Program-made: the position numbers and the translations under genes
NCBI RefSeq assembly: GCF_013394775.1
Contig: NZ_JABXYT010000001.1
Span: forward strand, 1,378,501 to 1,442,500
Direction of reading: 5' to 3'
Length of the DNA: 64,000 nucleotides
Origin: Oribacterium sp. oral taxon 102
GTDB taxonomy: Bacteria; Bacillota; Clostridia; Lachnospirales; Lachnospiraceae
Shown: in pieces, positions 41,369-50,291 of the stretch
How the letters are laid out: every line of letters begins with the position of its first letter
Position numbering within the stretch: position 1 is the first letter of the stretch
Notes under the pieces: model-generated
Seen by the model: only the letters and a program-made list of their open reading frames with translations
What the model was told of the DNA's origin: nothing
Databases searched by the model: none

Positions 41369-42742
41369 ATGAAAAGAAAAATGCTATCCGTAGTTCTCGG
41401 CGGAGCGATGCTGGCTTCCATGACGGCATGCAGCGCGTCTCCGTCGGCCCCGGCGGCCAGCTCCGCTGCGGCAGAGACCCCGGCGGCAGCGGAGAATGTG
41501 GCAGAGACCACCGCCTCGGTAGATACAGCTTCCGAGGATGAGAACACCCTATCCGTATACGCCTGGGACGCGAACTTCAATATCCCTGCGCTGAAGGCTG
41601 CAGAGGCGGACTACAAGAAGAATGTCAATCCGGATTTCAAGCTGGATATCGTGCAGGTTTCACAGTCCTCGGATGTAGAGAATGCGGTAACGCTTGCCGG
41701 CTCCGCAGGAGACTACGGCACACTTCCGGATATCGTGCTTTTCCAGGATCATTATTTCCAGAAGTATGTGACGGATTTTCCGGATGCATGGCAGAGCTTC
41801 GAGGGTGCCGACATTGACTGGAGCGACTTCGGTGCGGAGAAGCTGTCCTACTCTACGATCGACGGGAAGCACTATGGCATGCCGGTGGACAACGGCACGG
41901 TGATCTTCGCCTACAGGACGGATCTCCTTGCGGAGGCGGGCTACAAGCTGGAAGACATGAAGGGAATTTCATGGGATGAGTGGATCGAGATCGGCAAGGC
42001 GGTCTATGAGAAGACCGGCAAGTATCTGCTCTCCATGGACGGCGACGGAAACGACCTGCCGTACATGATGCTGCAGGCGGAGGGCGAGTCCCAGTTCAAG
42101 GACGGACAGCCGAACCTCGTACACAATGAGAAGTTCATGAAGCTGATCGATGTGATTAAGCGCGCCGTGGACGCGAAGGCGCTTTACCTCGCGAACAGCT
42201 GGTCCGACTATACCGACCAGACCATCAAGGGCGATATGGTAGCAGGCGTGATGAACGGAAACTGGATCATTCCGACGATCGAGCAGGTGAAGGAGAACTC
42301 CGGAAAGTGGGAGATCACCTCCATGCCGACATTGGAGGGGAAGGGCAGGGAGGGCTTCGCCTCCAACGGCGGTTCCTCTCTCTACATCACCTCTAACTGC
42401 AAGAAGCTCGCGCTTGCGCAGGACTTCCTGGGAAAGACCTTCGGCGCAGGCTCCGTAGAGACCTATGATGCGGCGCTGAAGGACGGCGGTGTCATCACCT
42501 GCTCGATTTCTGCAGGTAAGTCGGATGTATATCAGCAGGGCGTCGAGTTTTTCAACAATACGCCGGTCTATGCCGAGATCGTGGCGATGGGTGCCAATGT
42601 TCCGGTTGTAGAGCAGAGCGATTACCATTATCCGTGCCGTACACAGGTTGCGACCGCCATCCAGAATATCATCAATGGCGGAGACGAGACGGCTGCGATA
42701 CAGGACGCGGAGGATCAGGTGAAGTTTGCAATGCAGGGCTGA
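41369..42742 (+). CDS. ABC importer sugar-binding lipoprotein (CUT1)
   Basis: Extracellular solute-binding protein, family 1. The signal peptide ends in the lipobox SMTAC with the lipid-anchored Cys21, followed by an Ala/Ser/Glu-rich linker. The remainder has the two-lobed maltose-binding-like pattern (DIVLFQDHYFQKY, KHYGMPVDNGTVIFAYRTDLL, GMPTLEGKG-like region). Length of 457 residues is typical. AGGAGG lies upstream. It is first in an operon with two permeases, a GH2 beta-galactosidase and a GH36 alpha-galactosidase, so a galactose-containing oligosaccharide is the likely ligand. Confidence 0.92.
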   Translation: MKRKMLSVVLGGAMLASMTACSASPSAPAASSAAAETPAAAENVAETTASVDTASEDENTLSVYAWDANFNIPALKAAEADYKKNVNPDFKLDIVQVSQSSDVENAVTLAGSAGDYGTLPDIVLFQDHYFQKYVTDFPDAWQSFEGADIDWSDFGAEKLSYSTIDGKHYGMPVDNGTVIFAYRTDLLAEAGYKLEDMKGISWDEWIEIGKAVYEKTGKYLLSMDGDGNDLPYMMLQAEGESQFKDGQPNLVHNEKFMKLIDVIKRAVDAKALYLANSWSDYTDQTIKGDMVAGVMNGNWIIPTIEQVKENSGKWEITSMPTLEGKGREGFASNGGSSLYITSNCKKLALAQDFLGKTFGAGSVETYDAALKDGGVITCSISAGKSDVYQQGVEFFNNTPVYAEIVAMGANVPVVEQSDYHYPCRTQVATAIQNIINGGDETAAIQDAEDQVKFAMQG

Positions 42743-42755
42743 TCCGGAATCCGTT

Positions 42756-42863
42756 CCCGGCGGGAGGCATGCCTCTCCGCCGGGCTTCCGTCTGACTGTC
42801 CCCGCCGGGCTTCAGGGGGAGCCGGAGCCCTGTTTCGGAGCCTATCCGGAATAGGGCTCCGGC
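42756..42863 (+). other. Two strong intercistronic hairpins
   Basis: Hairpin 1: CCCGGCGG-GAGGC and GCCTC-TCCGCCGGG (42756-42784). Hairpin 2: GCCGGAGCCCT (42821-42831) and AGGGCTCCGGC (42853-42863). Neither has a T tract. Such structures after a binding-protein gene usually protect its mRNA so that it is made in excess over the permeases. Confidence 0.65.
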
Positions 42864-42932
42864 GAGGCATCTCTTCGGAACAGACGGCAGAACTTTGGCG
42901 GCAGGATGCAAGGAAAAAGGAGGAGAATCGTT

Positions 42933-43835
42933 ATGAATAAGAAACATACAGGATCGGTTGCTGCGAAGCAGAACCGGGCGGGGTGGTTTTTCCTGCTGCC
43001 CGCAAGCATCCTGATCTTTGTCCTGAATTTCTATCCGATGGCGCAGGCGTTTGTCATTTCCCTGAAGAAGGGATCGCCCGCAAATATGCAGTGGACGACG
43101 CCGATTTTCAACAACTATACCCGGATGCTGCAGGACAAGCTTTTTCTTAGGGCGGTCGGGAATACCTTTTTCTACCTGCTGATCCAGGTACCGATCATGC
43201 TGCTCCTGGCGATCCTGCTGGCGCAGCTTCTGAACAATAAGCATCTTCGTTTCCGCGGGCTCTTTCGTACACTGGTTTTTCTGCCCTGCGCGACCTCTCT
43301 GGTTTCCTATGCGCTGATCTTCAAGTCGCTGTTCGCGACACAGGGGCTTATCAATACCGTTCTGGTGCAGCTGGGGCTTTTTCGGGAGAATTTCAATTTT
43401 CTGGGGACGCCGTGGTCGGCGCGGATGGTCATCATTATCGCATTGATCTGGCGCTGGACCGGTTATAACATGGTTTTTTATCTGGCAGGTCTGCAAAATA
43501 TCGAGTATTCTGTATATGAGGCGGCGAAGATCGACGGCGCCAATGGCTGGAAGACCTTCTGGGGCATTACTGTCCCGCTGCTTCGCCCGGTCATCATTAT
43601 GACCTTCATCATGTCGATCAACGGCACCCTGCAGCTCTTCGACGAGTCTGTGAATCTGACCGGCGGCGGTCCTGCGAACTCGACGATCACGATGTCGCAC
43701 TACATTTACAATAATTCCTTCGGACAGGGCGTCGGCAACTTCGGCTATTCCTCCGCGCTCAGCTTCGTGGTGTTTCTCATGGTGGCGGTGCTCGCCTTTA
43801 TCAATCTGAAAGCAGGTGACAAGCGTGACAATTAA
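42933..43835 (+). CDS. Sugar ABC transporter permease, MalF-type
   Basis: A 300-residue membrane protein with six hydrophobic segments and the inner-membrane-component EAA loop EAAKIDGANGWKTFWGITVPLLRP that contacts the ATPase. AAGGAGGAG precedes the ATG at 42933, which is preferred over the upstream start at 42906. It is the first of two permeases; the second overlaps its 3' end by 20 bases. Confidence 0.92.
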   Translation: MNKKHTGSVAAKQNRAGWFFLLPASILIFVLNFYPMAQAFVISLKKGSPANMQWTTPIFNNYTRMLQDKLFLRAVGNTFFYLLIQVPIMLLLAILLAQLLNNKHLRFRGLFRTLVFLPCATSLVSYALIFKSLFATQGLINTVLVQLGLFRENFNFLGTPWSARMVIIIALIWRWTGYNMVFYLAGLQNIEYSVYEAAKIDGANGWKTFWGITVPLLRPVIIMTFIMSINGTLQLFDESVNLTGGGPANSTITMSHYIYNNSFGQGVGNFGYSSALSFVVFLMVAVLAFINLKAGDKRDN

Positions 43836-44670
43836 GACGGGTGTGAAAGCGAACGGATCGTCGATCCAGCGGCGTCTGCTTCCGAGCTATATTTTCCTGA
43901 TTATCTGGTGTCTTTTCTCTGTTTTCCCGCTGTACTGGATGATTACGGCGGCGACCAATGCCTCGATTGAGATCGCAAGGGGTAAGATCCTCTTCGGTAC
44001 CTTCGCGCGGACGAACTTCGCGAACCTTCTGGCGCAGCAGCCGCTGTGGAGGGCACTGGGAAATTCCTTCCGCTACGCTCTGGTACAGACGGTGCTCTGC
44101 CTTGCGATTTGCTCTCTCGCGGGCTTCGGCTTCGAGCTCTACCATGATAAGCAGAAGGATCGGCTCTTCGGCATACTTTTGCTCGCAATGATGGTGCCGC
44201 AGGTGGCGACGATGATCCCACTCTTCCGCATGGTCAGCGGGATGCATCTCCTGAATACCGTCTGGGCATTCATCCTGCCCTCTATTTCCACGCCGTTTAT
44301 GATTATGATGTTTCGGCAGAATTCGAGGAATTTCCCGATCGATATCATGGAGGCGGCGCGGCTGGACGGGCTCAGTGAGCTGCAGATCTTCGGACGGATG
44401 TACCTTCCGGTTATGCGTTCCACCTATGCGGCGGCGGCGGTCATTACCTTCATGGGCGCATGGAACTCCTATATGTGGCCGAAGGTGGTGATGAATACCG
44501 ACAGCTCGGCGATGAACATGCCGATGCTGATCGCGAACCTTTCGGCAGGGTATTCCGTGGACTACGGCGTGCTGATGATGGGCGTTCTGTTCTGCTCGGT
44601 TCCGACGATGATTATCTTCTTCATCCTGCAGAAGCAGTTTGCGGAGGGCATCACCGGAGCGGTGAAGTAG
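43816..44670 (+). CDS. Sugar ABC transporter permease, MalG-type
   Basis: A 284-residue six-helix permease with EAA loop EAARLDGLSELQIFGRMYLPVMR and the C-terminal QKQFAEGITGAVK typical of MalG-like subunits. It starts with GTG at 43816, inside the upstream permease gene; a second GTG at 43825 is possible. With its partner it would form the channel. No ATP-binding gene follows; lacZ begins 46 bases later. Confidence 0.92.
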   Translation: MTSVTIKTGVKANGSSIQRRLLPSYIFLIIWCLFSVFPLYWMITAATNASIEIARGKILFGTFARTNFANLLAQQPLWRALGNSFRYALVQTVLCLAICSLAGFGFELYHDKQKDRLFGILLLAMMVPQVATMIPLFRMVSGMHLLNTVWAFILPSISTPFMIMMFRQNSRNFPIDIMEAARLDGLSELQIFGRMYLPVMRSTYAAAAVITFMGAWNSYMWPKVVMNTDSSAMNMPMLIANLSAGYSVDYGVLMMGVLFCSVPTMIIFFILQKQFAEGITGAVK

Positions 44671-44716
44671 ACTTCGGCAGAGGACGCAGCAGGATTGGCA
44701 TGGACAGAGGTGTGAG

Positions 44717-47700
44717 ATGAGAGAGAAATTTGAGTATGCGATCGTGAAGGATCCGAAGATCTTCAAGCTGAATGTACTGCCGGCGCATTCGGATCATACG
44801 GTTTATCGAAGCCGGGAGGAGCTTAGGTTCGGCAGGAGCAGTCTCCGGCAGAGCCTCGACGGAGTATGGAAATTTCATTATGCGAGGAACTACGCCGCAG
44901 CGGTTCCGGGCTTCGAGGCACTTTCCTATGATGCACGGAGCTGGGAGGATATCAGGGTGCCGGCGCATATCCAGATGGAGGGCTACGACGTACCGGCATA
45001 TGTCAATACGCAGTACCCCTGGGACGGACGGGACGAGATCGAGCCGGGCGAGATTCCGGAGAGCTTCAATCCGGTGGCAAGCTATGTGAAGTATTTCACG
45101 ATTCCGGAGGAGATGCGCGGACGGCGTCTCTACATCTCCTTTCAGGGCGTGGAGTCCGGCTTCGCGCTCTTTATGAACGGCAGCTTCGTCGGCTACAGCG
45201 AGGACAGCTTCACACCGTCCGAGTTTGAGCTGACACCCTTTCTCACAGAGGGGGAGCAGAAGCTCGCGGTGCAGGTCTTCAAGTGGACGGCCTCGAGCTG
45301 GCTGGAGGATCAGGACTTCTACCGCTTCTCCGGTATTTTCCGCGAGGTTATTCTCTTTACGCTGCCGGAGATCCATGTCTATGACCTTCGGATCCGGGCG
45401 CTTCTGGACAGCAGTCTCACGAAGGGCGAGCTGGAGCTTCGCTTCCAGCTCACGAAGGCGGCGGGGAAGATCCGCTATACGCTCTCGCGGGAGGGCAGGA
45501 CTGCAGTCCGCGGTACCGCCGACTGTCTTGCAGAATGCGTGGAGATCAATGCGCAGGTGGAGAGTCCGGCGCTGTGGAGCGCGGAAAATCCGGCACTTTA
45601 TGTACTTGATGTAGAGATTCTGGGGCAGGACGGCGCGGTGCAGGAGGTCTTCCGGGAGGCAGTGGGCTTCCGCCGCTTCGAGCTGAAGGATGGGCTCATG
45701 CTTCTGAACGGAAAACGAATCGTCTTCCATGGAGTGAACCGGCATGAATTTTCCTGCGACCGCGGCAGAGTGCCGAAGCCGGAGGAGGTGCGGCAGGACA
45801 TTATCTGTATGAAGCGGAACAATATCGATGCGGTGCGGACCAGCCACTATCCGGATGCCTCCGATATTTACCGGCTCTGCGATGAATACGGGCTGTATAT
45901 GATCGCCGAGAACAATATGGAGTCGCACGGAATCTGGGATCTGATCGAAAGAGGCGAAAAACCGATCGAGTACGCGCTTCCGGGGAACCGGGAGGAGTAT
46001 CTCCCGATGCTGCTGGATCGTGTGAACTCGACCTATCAGCGGGACAAGAATCATCCGTCCGTGCTGATCTGGTCGATCGGCAACGAGTCCTTCGGCGGGA
46101 AGGATACCGAGCGGATGGCGGACTTCTTCCGTAAGGAGGATCCGTACCGTCTGGTACACTATGAGGGAACTGCCCATGACCGCCGCTATCCGAACGCGAC
46201 GGATATGGAATCGCAGATGTATATCTCGGTGCCGGATATCGAGCGTTTCCTCGGTGAGCACGGAGAAAAGCCCTTCATCCTCTGCGAGTATGCGCATGCC
46301 ATGGGGAATTCCAATGGTGCGATGCACAAATATACGGAGCTTTCCGATCGGGAAGTACGCTATCAGGGCGGCTTCATCTGGGACTTTGTGGACCAGTCGC
46401 TCCGTCGGAAGAACCGCTATGGGGAGGAGTATCAGGCATACGGCGGGGACTGCGGGGAGCGCCCGACGGATTACGATTTCAGCGGAAACGGCATCATTGA
46501 TGGAAAACGGCAGCCCTATGACAAGATGCAGGAGGTGAAGTATAATTACCAGGGACTTCGGATCACAGTGGAGCGGGAGAGCGTCACGATCCGGAATCGC
46601 TTCCTCTTCACCGATCTCTCCGCCTTCGACGGCTTCGTGCGGGTGGAGCGGAACGGAGAGCTGCTTCGGGAACAGCCGTTCCCGGCAGCGCTTCCGCCGC
46701 TCTCCGAGAGGAGCTTCTCTCTGTTGCCGTATCTTTCGGATACGACGGCGGGAGAGTACGCGGTCACGGTTTCCTTCCGGCTGCGGGAGAGGAACGCCTG
46801 GGCGGAGGCGGGGCATGAGATCGCGTTCGGACAGGGCGTCTATGAGATCTTTGCACCGGAGAGACCGCACAGAGGCAAGCTTACCGTCATTCACGGAGGC
46901 TGGAACATCGGAGTGCGCGGAGCGGATTTTGATATCCTGCTCTCCCGGCTGCAGGGCGGTATCGTTTCCTACCGCTATGCGGGGAAGGAGCTGATCTTAG
47001 AGCTTCCGCGTCCGAATTTCTGGCGCGCGCCGACCTCCAATGATAAGGGAAACCAGATGGCGTTCCGCTATGGGACGTGGAAGCTGGCAAGCCTCTACCA
47101 GACCTCGATTCCGCCGGAGGCGAAGGAGAATCCGGAGCTGATGCGGGAGCTGATGTCCTACCCGAAAATTCTCGAGACGGAGGACTATGTGGAGGTCTGC
47201 TTCAAAAAATGGCTGCCGACCGGCGCTCCGAGCACGCTGCTTGTGACATACCGGATCTTTGGGGACGCTGCGGTTCGGGTGACGATGGACTACGCGGGAG
47301 ACGCAGCGCTTTCCCCTATGCCGGAATTCAGCTTCCTGATGAAGCTGGATGCCGATTACCGGCATCTCCGCTGGTACGGGCTGGGACCTGCGGAGAACTA
47401 TTGCGACCGGCGGAGCGGTGCGCGGCTCGGGATCTATGAGAAGGAGGTTTCCGATAACGTGCAGCCCTATCTCGTGCCGCAGGAAAGCGGGAATCGTACC
47501 GGCGTGCGCTGGGCGGAGCTCACCGACGACCGGGGACGCGGGATACGCTTCTCCGGGGTTCGGGAGGAGAATGGAAAAGGGCAGGATGATCCCTATGCCT
47601 CCCGTCCGGGAACGATGGAGCTCTCTGCGATTCCATATACGCCGGAGCAGCTGGAGGAGGCGAGACATCCCTATGAGCTCCCGCGGGTATTTCATACCGT

Positions 47701-47827
47701 GGTGCGTGCCGGTCTGAAACAGATGGGGGTTGCCGGGGACGACAGCTGGGGCGCGCGGACGCATGAGGAATACCTCGTAGACGCGCGGAAGCCGCTTCAT
47801 TTCACCTTCGAATTCCGTGGGATCTGA
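44717..47827 (+). CDS. lacZ: Beta-galactosidase, glycoside hydrolase family 2
   Basis: Large LacZ-type enzyme of 1036 residues that hydrolyses terminal beta-galactosides inside the cell; no signal peptide. Domains run in order: sugar-binding jelly roll, immunoglobulin-like domain, TIM barrel, second immunoglobulin-like domain and C-terminal beta domain (LRWYGLGPAENYCDR). The acid/base is Glu457 in WSIGNES and the nucleophile Glu524 in ILCEYAHAMGNS; HGVNRHEF and TSHYP are also present. Placed directly after the two permeases, it likely acts on the imported saccharide. Confidence 0.97.
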   Translation: MREKFEYAIVKDPKIFKLNVLPAHSDHTVYRSREELRFGRSSLRQSLDGVWKFHYARNYAAAVPGFEALSYDARSWEDIRVPAHIQMEGYDVPAYVNTQYPWDGRDEIEPGEIPESFNPVASYVKYFTIPEEMRGRRLYISFQGVESGFALFMNGSFVGYSEDSFTPSEFELTPFLTEGEQKLAVQVFKWTASSWLEDQDFYRFSGIFREVILFTLPEIHVYDLRIRALLDSSLTKGELELRFQLTKAAGKIRYTLSREGRTAVRGTADCLAECVEINAQVESPALWSAENPALYVLDVEILGQDGAVQEVFREAVGFRRFELKDGLMLLNGKRIVFHGVNRHEFSCDRGRVPKPEEVRQDIICMKRNNIDAVRTSHYPDASDIYRLCDEYGLYMIAENNMESHGIWDLIERGEKPIEYALPGNREEYLPMLLDRVNSTYQRDKNHPSVLIWSIGNESFGGKDTERMADFFRKEDPYRLVHYEGTAHDRRYPNATDMESQMYISVPDIERFLGEHGEKPFILCEYAHAMGNSNGAMHKYTELSDREVRYQGGFIWDFVDQSLRRKNRYGEEYQAYGGDCGERPTDYDFSGNGIIDGKRQPYDKMQEVKYNYQGLRITVERESVTIRNRFLFTDLSAFDGFVRVERNGELLREQPFPAALPPLSERSFSLLPYLSDTTAGEYAVTVSFRLRERNAWAEAGHEIAFGQGVYEIFAPERPHRGKLTVIHGGWNIGVRGADFDILLSRLQGGIVSYRYAGKELILELPRPNFWRAPTSNDKGNQMAFRYGTWKLASLYQTSIPPEAKENPELMRELMSYPKILETEDYVEVCFKKWLPTGAPSTLLVTYRIFGDAAVRVTMDYAGDAALSPMPEFSFLMKLDADYRHLRWYGLGPAENYCDRRSGARLGIYEKEVSDNVQPYLVPQESGNRTGVRWAELTDDRGRGIRFSGVREENGKGQDDPYASRPGTMELSAIPYTPEQLEEARHPYELPRVFHTVVRAGLKQMGVAGDDSWGARTHEEYLVDARKPLHFTFEFRGI

Positions 47828-47860
47828 AACGGAGAACATGCTCTTAGGGAGGATGGTCAG

Positions 47861-47944
47861 GGAAGTACTGATTAAGGAAATGCCGATTAAATCGAAAACG
47901 GCATAGACCAACGGCACGTGTGCCATAAATAAATCAGTGCTTCC
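47861..47944 (+). repeat. Dispersed palindromic element, family 1, copy B (most complete)
   Basis: An 84-base element running from GGAAGTACTGATTAAGG to AAATAAATCAGTGCTTCC; its ends are inverted repeats over about 13 of 14 bases. Inside are ATTAAATCGAAAA, GACCAACGG and the hairpin GGCAC-GT-GTGCC. TCAG directly precedes (47857-47860) and follows (47945-47948) it, as a 4-bp target duplication would. It lies in the gap between lacZ and the alpha-galactosidase gene, ending just before the latter's ribosome binding site. Confidence 0.85.
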
Positions 47945-47965
47945 TCAGCAGAATGGAAGAGGAAA

Positions 47966-50290
47966 ATGGCAATCATTTATGACAGGGAGCAGGGACTTCT
48001 GACGCTGCATACCCTGCACAGCACATATCAGATGGGGATCAGCTCCTACGGGCATCTGCTCCATCTCTACTATGGAAGAAGGGCGGAGGGAAGCTTCCTT
48101 CCGCTTCTGTCTCTCCGGGATCGGGGCTTCTCCGGGAATCCCTATGATGCCGGAAACGACAGGAGCTATTCCGCGGACACGCTGCCGCAGGAGCTTTCTG
48201 CCTTTGGCAATGGAGATTACCGGCACAGCGGCTTCCGGCTCCGGACGGCGGACGGCGCCTGCGGCAGCGACCTCCGCTTCGAGGAGGCGCGGCGCTATCC
48301 CGGGAAATACCGGCTGCCCGGCGGGCTGCCCGCGGCGGATGCCTTTCGGACAGAGGGAGAGGAAAGCGGTGCGGAGAGTCTCGAGCTCCGGCTTCGGGAC
48401 AGCCGCAGCGGCACTCTGGTGCGTCTGCTCTATGCGGTCTATGAGGAGGAGGACATCCTGACCCGCGCTGTCATCGTGGAGAATGCGGGGGCAGAGCCGG
48501 TCTGGATTGAGCAGGCGGATTCCGCGGCGCTCGACTTCCCGCGCGGACACTTCGATCTCGTACACTTCAGCGGCAGCTACGGGAATGAACGGCTCTATCA
48601 CAGGGAGCGGCTCTCCGCAGGAGAGAAGTCGATCGGCTCTTCGCGCGGTGCTTCCAGTCACCAGCACAATCCCTTCGTCATGCTCTGCACCGCGGACAGC
48701 ACGGAGGACAGCGGAGAGGTATACGGACTCGCGCTGGTTTATAGCGGGAACTTCCGCATCTCCGCCGAGGTGGATCAGCTGGGGCAGACGCGGCTCTCTG
48801 CCGGTATGATGGATACGCATTTCTCGTGGAGGCTCGGAAGCGGAGAGCAGTTCTGCTGCCCGGAGGCGGTACTGGGCTTCGGGGAGGGCTTCGCTGTGCT
48901 CTCACAGCGTTTCCATCGTTTTACGAGCCGCCATATCCTGCATGGCACTTTCATGAAGGCACGCCGTCCGGTGCTGCTGAATTCCTGGGAGGGCTGCTAT
49001 TTCGACTTCGACGGTACACGGATTCTCCGGCTCGCGGAGGAGGCGAAGGAGCTGGGGATCGAGCTTCTCGTGATGGACGATGGCTGGTTCGGAAAACGGG
49101 ACAACGATCTGTCCGGGCTTGGAGACTGGCAGTGCAATACGAAGAAGCTCGGGATGCCGCTCGGAGTGCTTGCCGAGGGTATCCGGGAGCGAGGGCTCCG
49201 CTTCGGAATCTGGATCGAGCCGGAGATGGTGAGCGAGGACAGCGCGCTCTTCCGGGAGCATCCGGATTATGCCTTTCGTATTCCGGGCAAGGAGCCGATC
49301 CGCTCCAGGATGCAGCTCGTGCTGGATTTCTCGCGGCAGGAGGTCGTGGATCGCATTTTCCGGGATCTCTCGGAGACGCTTCGGGAGGCGAAGCCCGACT
49401 ACATCAAGATGGATATGAACCGGAGCATCATGGAGGCATATACCCATGCGCAGCCTGCTGCGGGAGAGAGCTGTGCGGATGGGACAATGCAGAATCGGGG
49501 GGCGCTTCTGCACCGCTATATGCTGGGGGTTTATGACTTCCTCAGGAGGATGCAGGCAGCGTTTCCGGAGACACTGATCGAGGGCTGCTGCGGAGGCGGC
49601 GGACGCTTCGACCTCGGGATGCTCTATTTCACGCCGCAGATCTGGCTCAGCGACAATACGGATGCGATCGAGCGGCTCTCCCTGCAATACGGCGCATCCT
49701 TCGGCTATCCGATCTCCGCGGTAGGAGCGCATGTTTCTGCCGTGCCGAATCATCAGACGGGGCGCAGTACGCCGCTTGCCACCCGTGCGGTCGCAGCACT
49801 GAGCGGGAGCTTCGGCTATGAGCTGGATCCGGCAGCGCTTTCTCCGGGGGAGCGTGCGGAGATCCGGCAGCAGATTGAGATTTATAAAAGGTATTATGTG
49901 CTGCTTCACGAGGGCGATTATTACAGGCTGAGCGGTGCGGCGATGGGCTGCGCGGCGGCAGGCTTCGGAGCGGACGGGAATATGGGATCGGACAGCTTCA
50001 GCGCATGGCTCACCGTTTCTTCGGATCAGACGGAGGCGCTGCTTTCTGTCGTCACGAGGACACAGCACTGTAATACGCCGGCGGAGTACATCCGGCTCCG
50101 CGGACTTCGGCGCGGACGGGAATATCGGATCGCGCCTGTTATGCAGTCCGCAGAGTGGTATCTGCCCAAGGAAAAGGAGGCGCTTCTTTTTCATCGCTTC
50201 ACCGGAGATGTGCTGATGGAGCGCGGCATCCCGCTTCCGCTTCTGCCGGGAGAGTACCAGTCGCTTCTGCTGCATCTTCGGGAGGTCTGA
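47966..50290 (+). CDS. Alpha-galactosidase, glycoside hydrolase family 36
   Basis: Cytosolic enzyme removing alpha-1,6-galactose from raffinose- or melibiose-type sugars. The 774-residue protein has an N-terminal beta-sandwich, a TIM barrel with ELLVMDDGWFGKR and GIWIEPEMV, nucleophile Asp483 in KMDMNRS and probable acid/base in WLSDNTD (Asp563), and a small C-terminal beta domain. The nucleophile motif has Met where Trp is usual (KWDMNR). Start at 47966 follows GAAGAGGA. Along with lacZ it gives the operon both alpha- and beta-galactosidase activity. Confidence 0.93.
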   Translation: MAIIYDREQGLLTLHTLHSTYQMGISSYGHLLHLYYGRRAEGSFLPLLSLRDRGFSGNPYDAGNDRSYSADTLPQELSAFGNGDYRHSGFRLRTADGACGSDLRFEEARRYPGKYRLPGGLPAADAFRTEGEESGAESLELRLRDSRSGTLVRLLYAVYEEEDILTRAVIVENAGAEPVWIEQADSAALDFPRGHFDLVHFSGSYGNERLYHRERLSAGEKSIGSSRGASSHQHNPFVMLCTADSTEDSGEVYGLALVYSGNFRISAEVDQLGQTRLSAGMMDTHFSWRLGSGEQFCCPEAVLGFGEGFAVLSQRFHRFTSRHILHGTFMKARRPVLLNSWEGCYFDFDGTRILRLAEEAKELGIELLVMDDGWFGKRDNDLSGLGDWQCNTKKLGMPLGVLAEGIRERGLRFGIWIEPEMVSEDSALFREHPDYAFRIPGKEPIRSRMQLVLDFSRQEVVDRIFRDLSETLREAKPDYIKMDMNRSIMEAYTHAQPAAGESCADGTMQNRGALLHRYMLGVYDFLRRMQAAFPETLIEGCCGGGGRFDLGMLYFTPQIWLSDNTDAIERLSLQYGASFGYPISAVGAHVSAVPNHQTGRSTPLATRAVAALSGSFGYELDPAALSPGERAEIRQQIEIYKRYYVLLHEGDYYRLSGAAMGCAAAGFGADGNMGSDSFSAWLTVSSDQTEALLSVVTRTQHCNTPAEYIRLRGLRRGREYRIAPVMQSAEWYLPKEKEALLFHRFTGDVLMERGIPLPLLPGEYQSLLLHLREV

Positions 50291-50291
50291 G

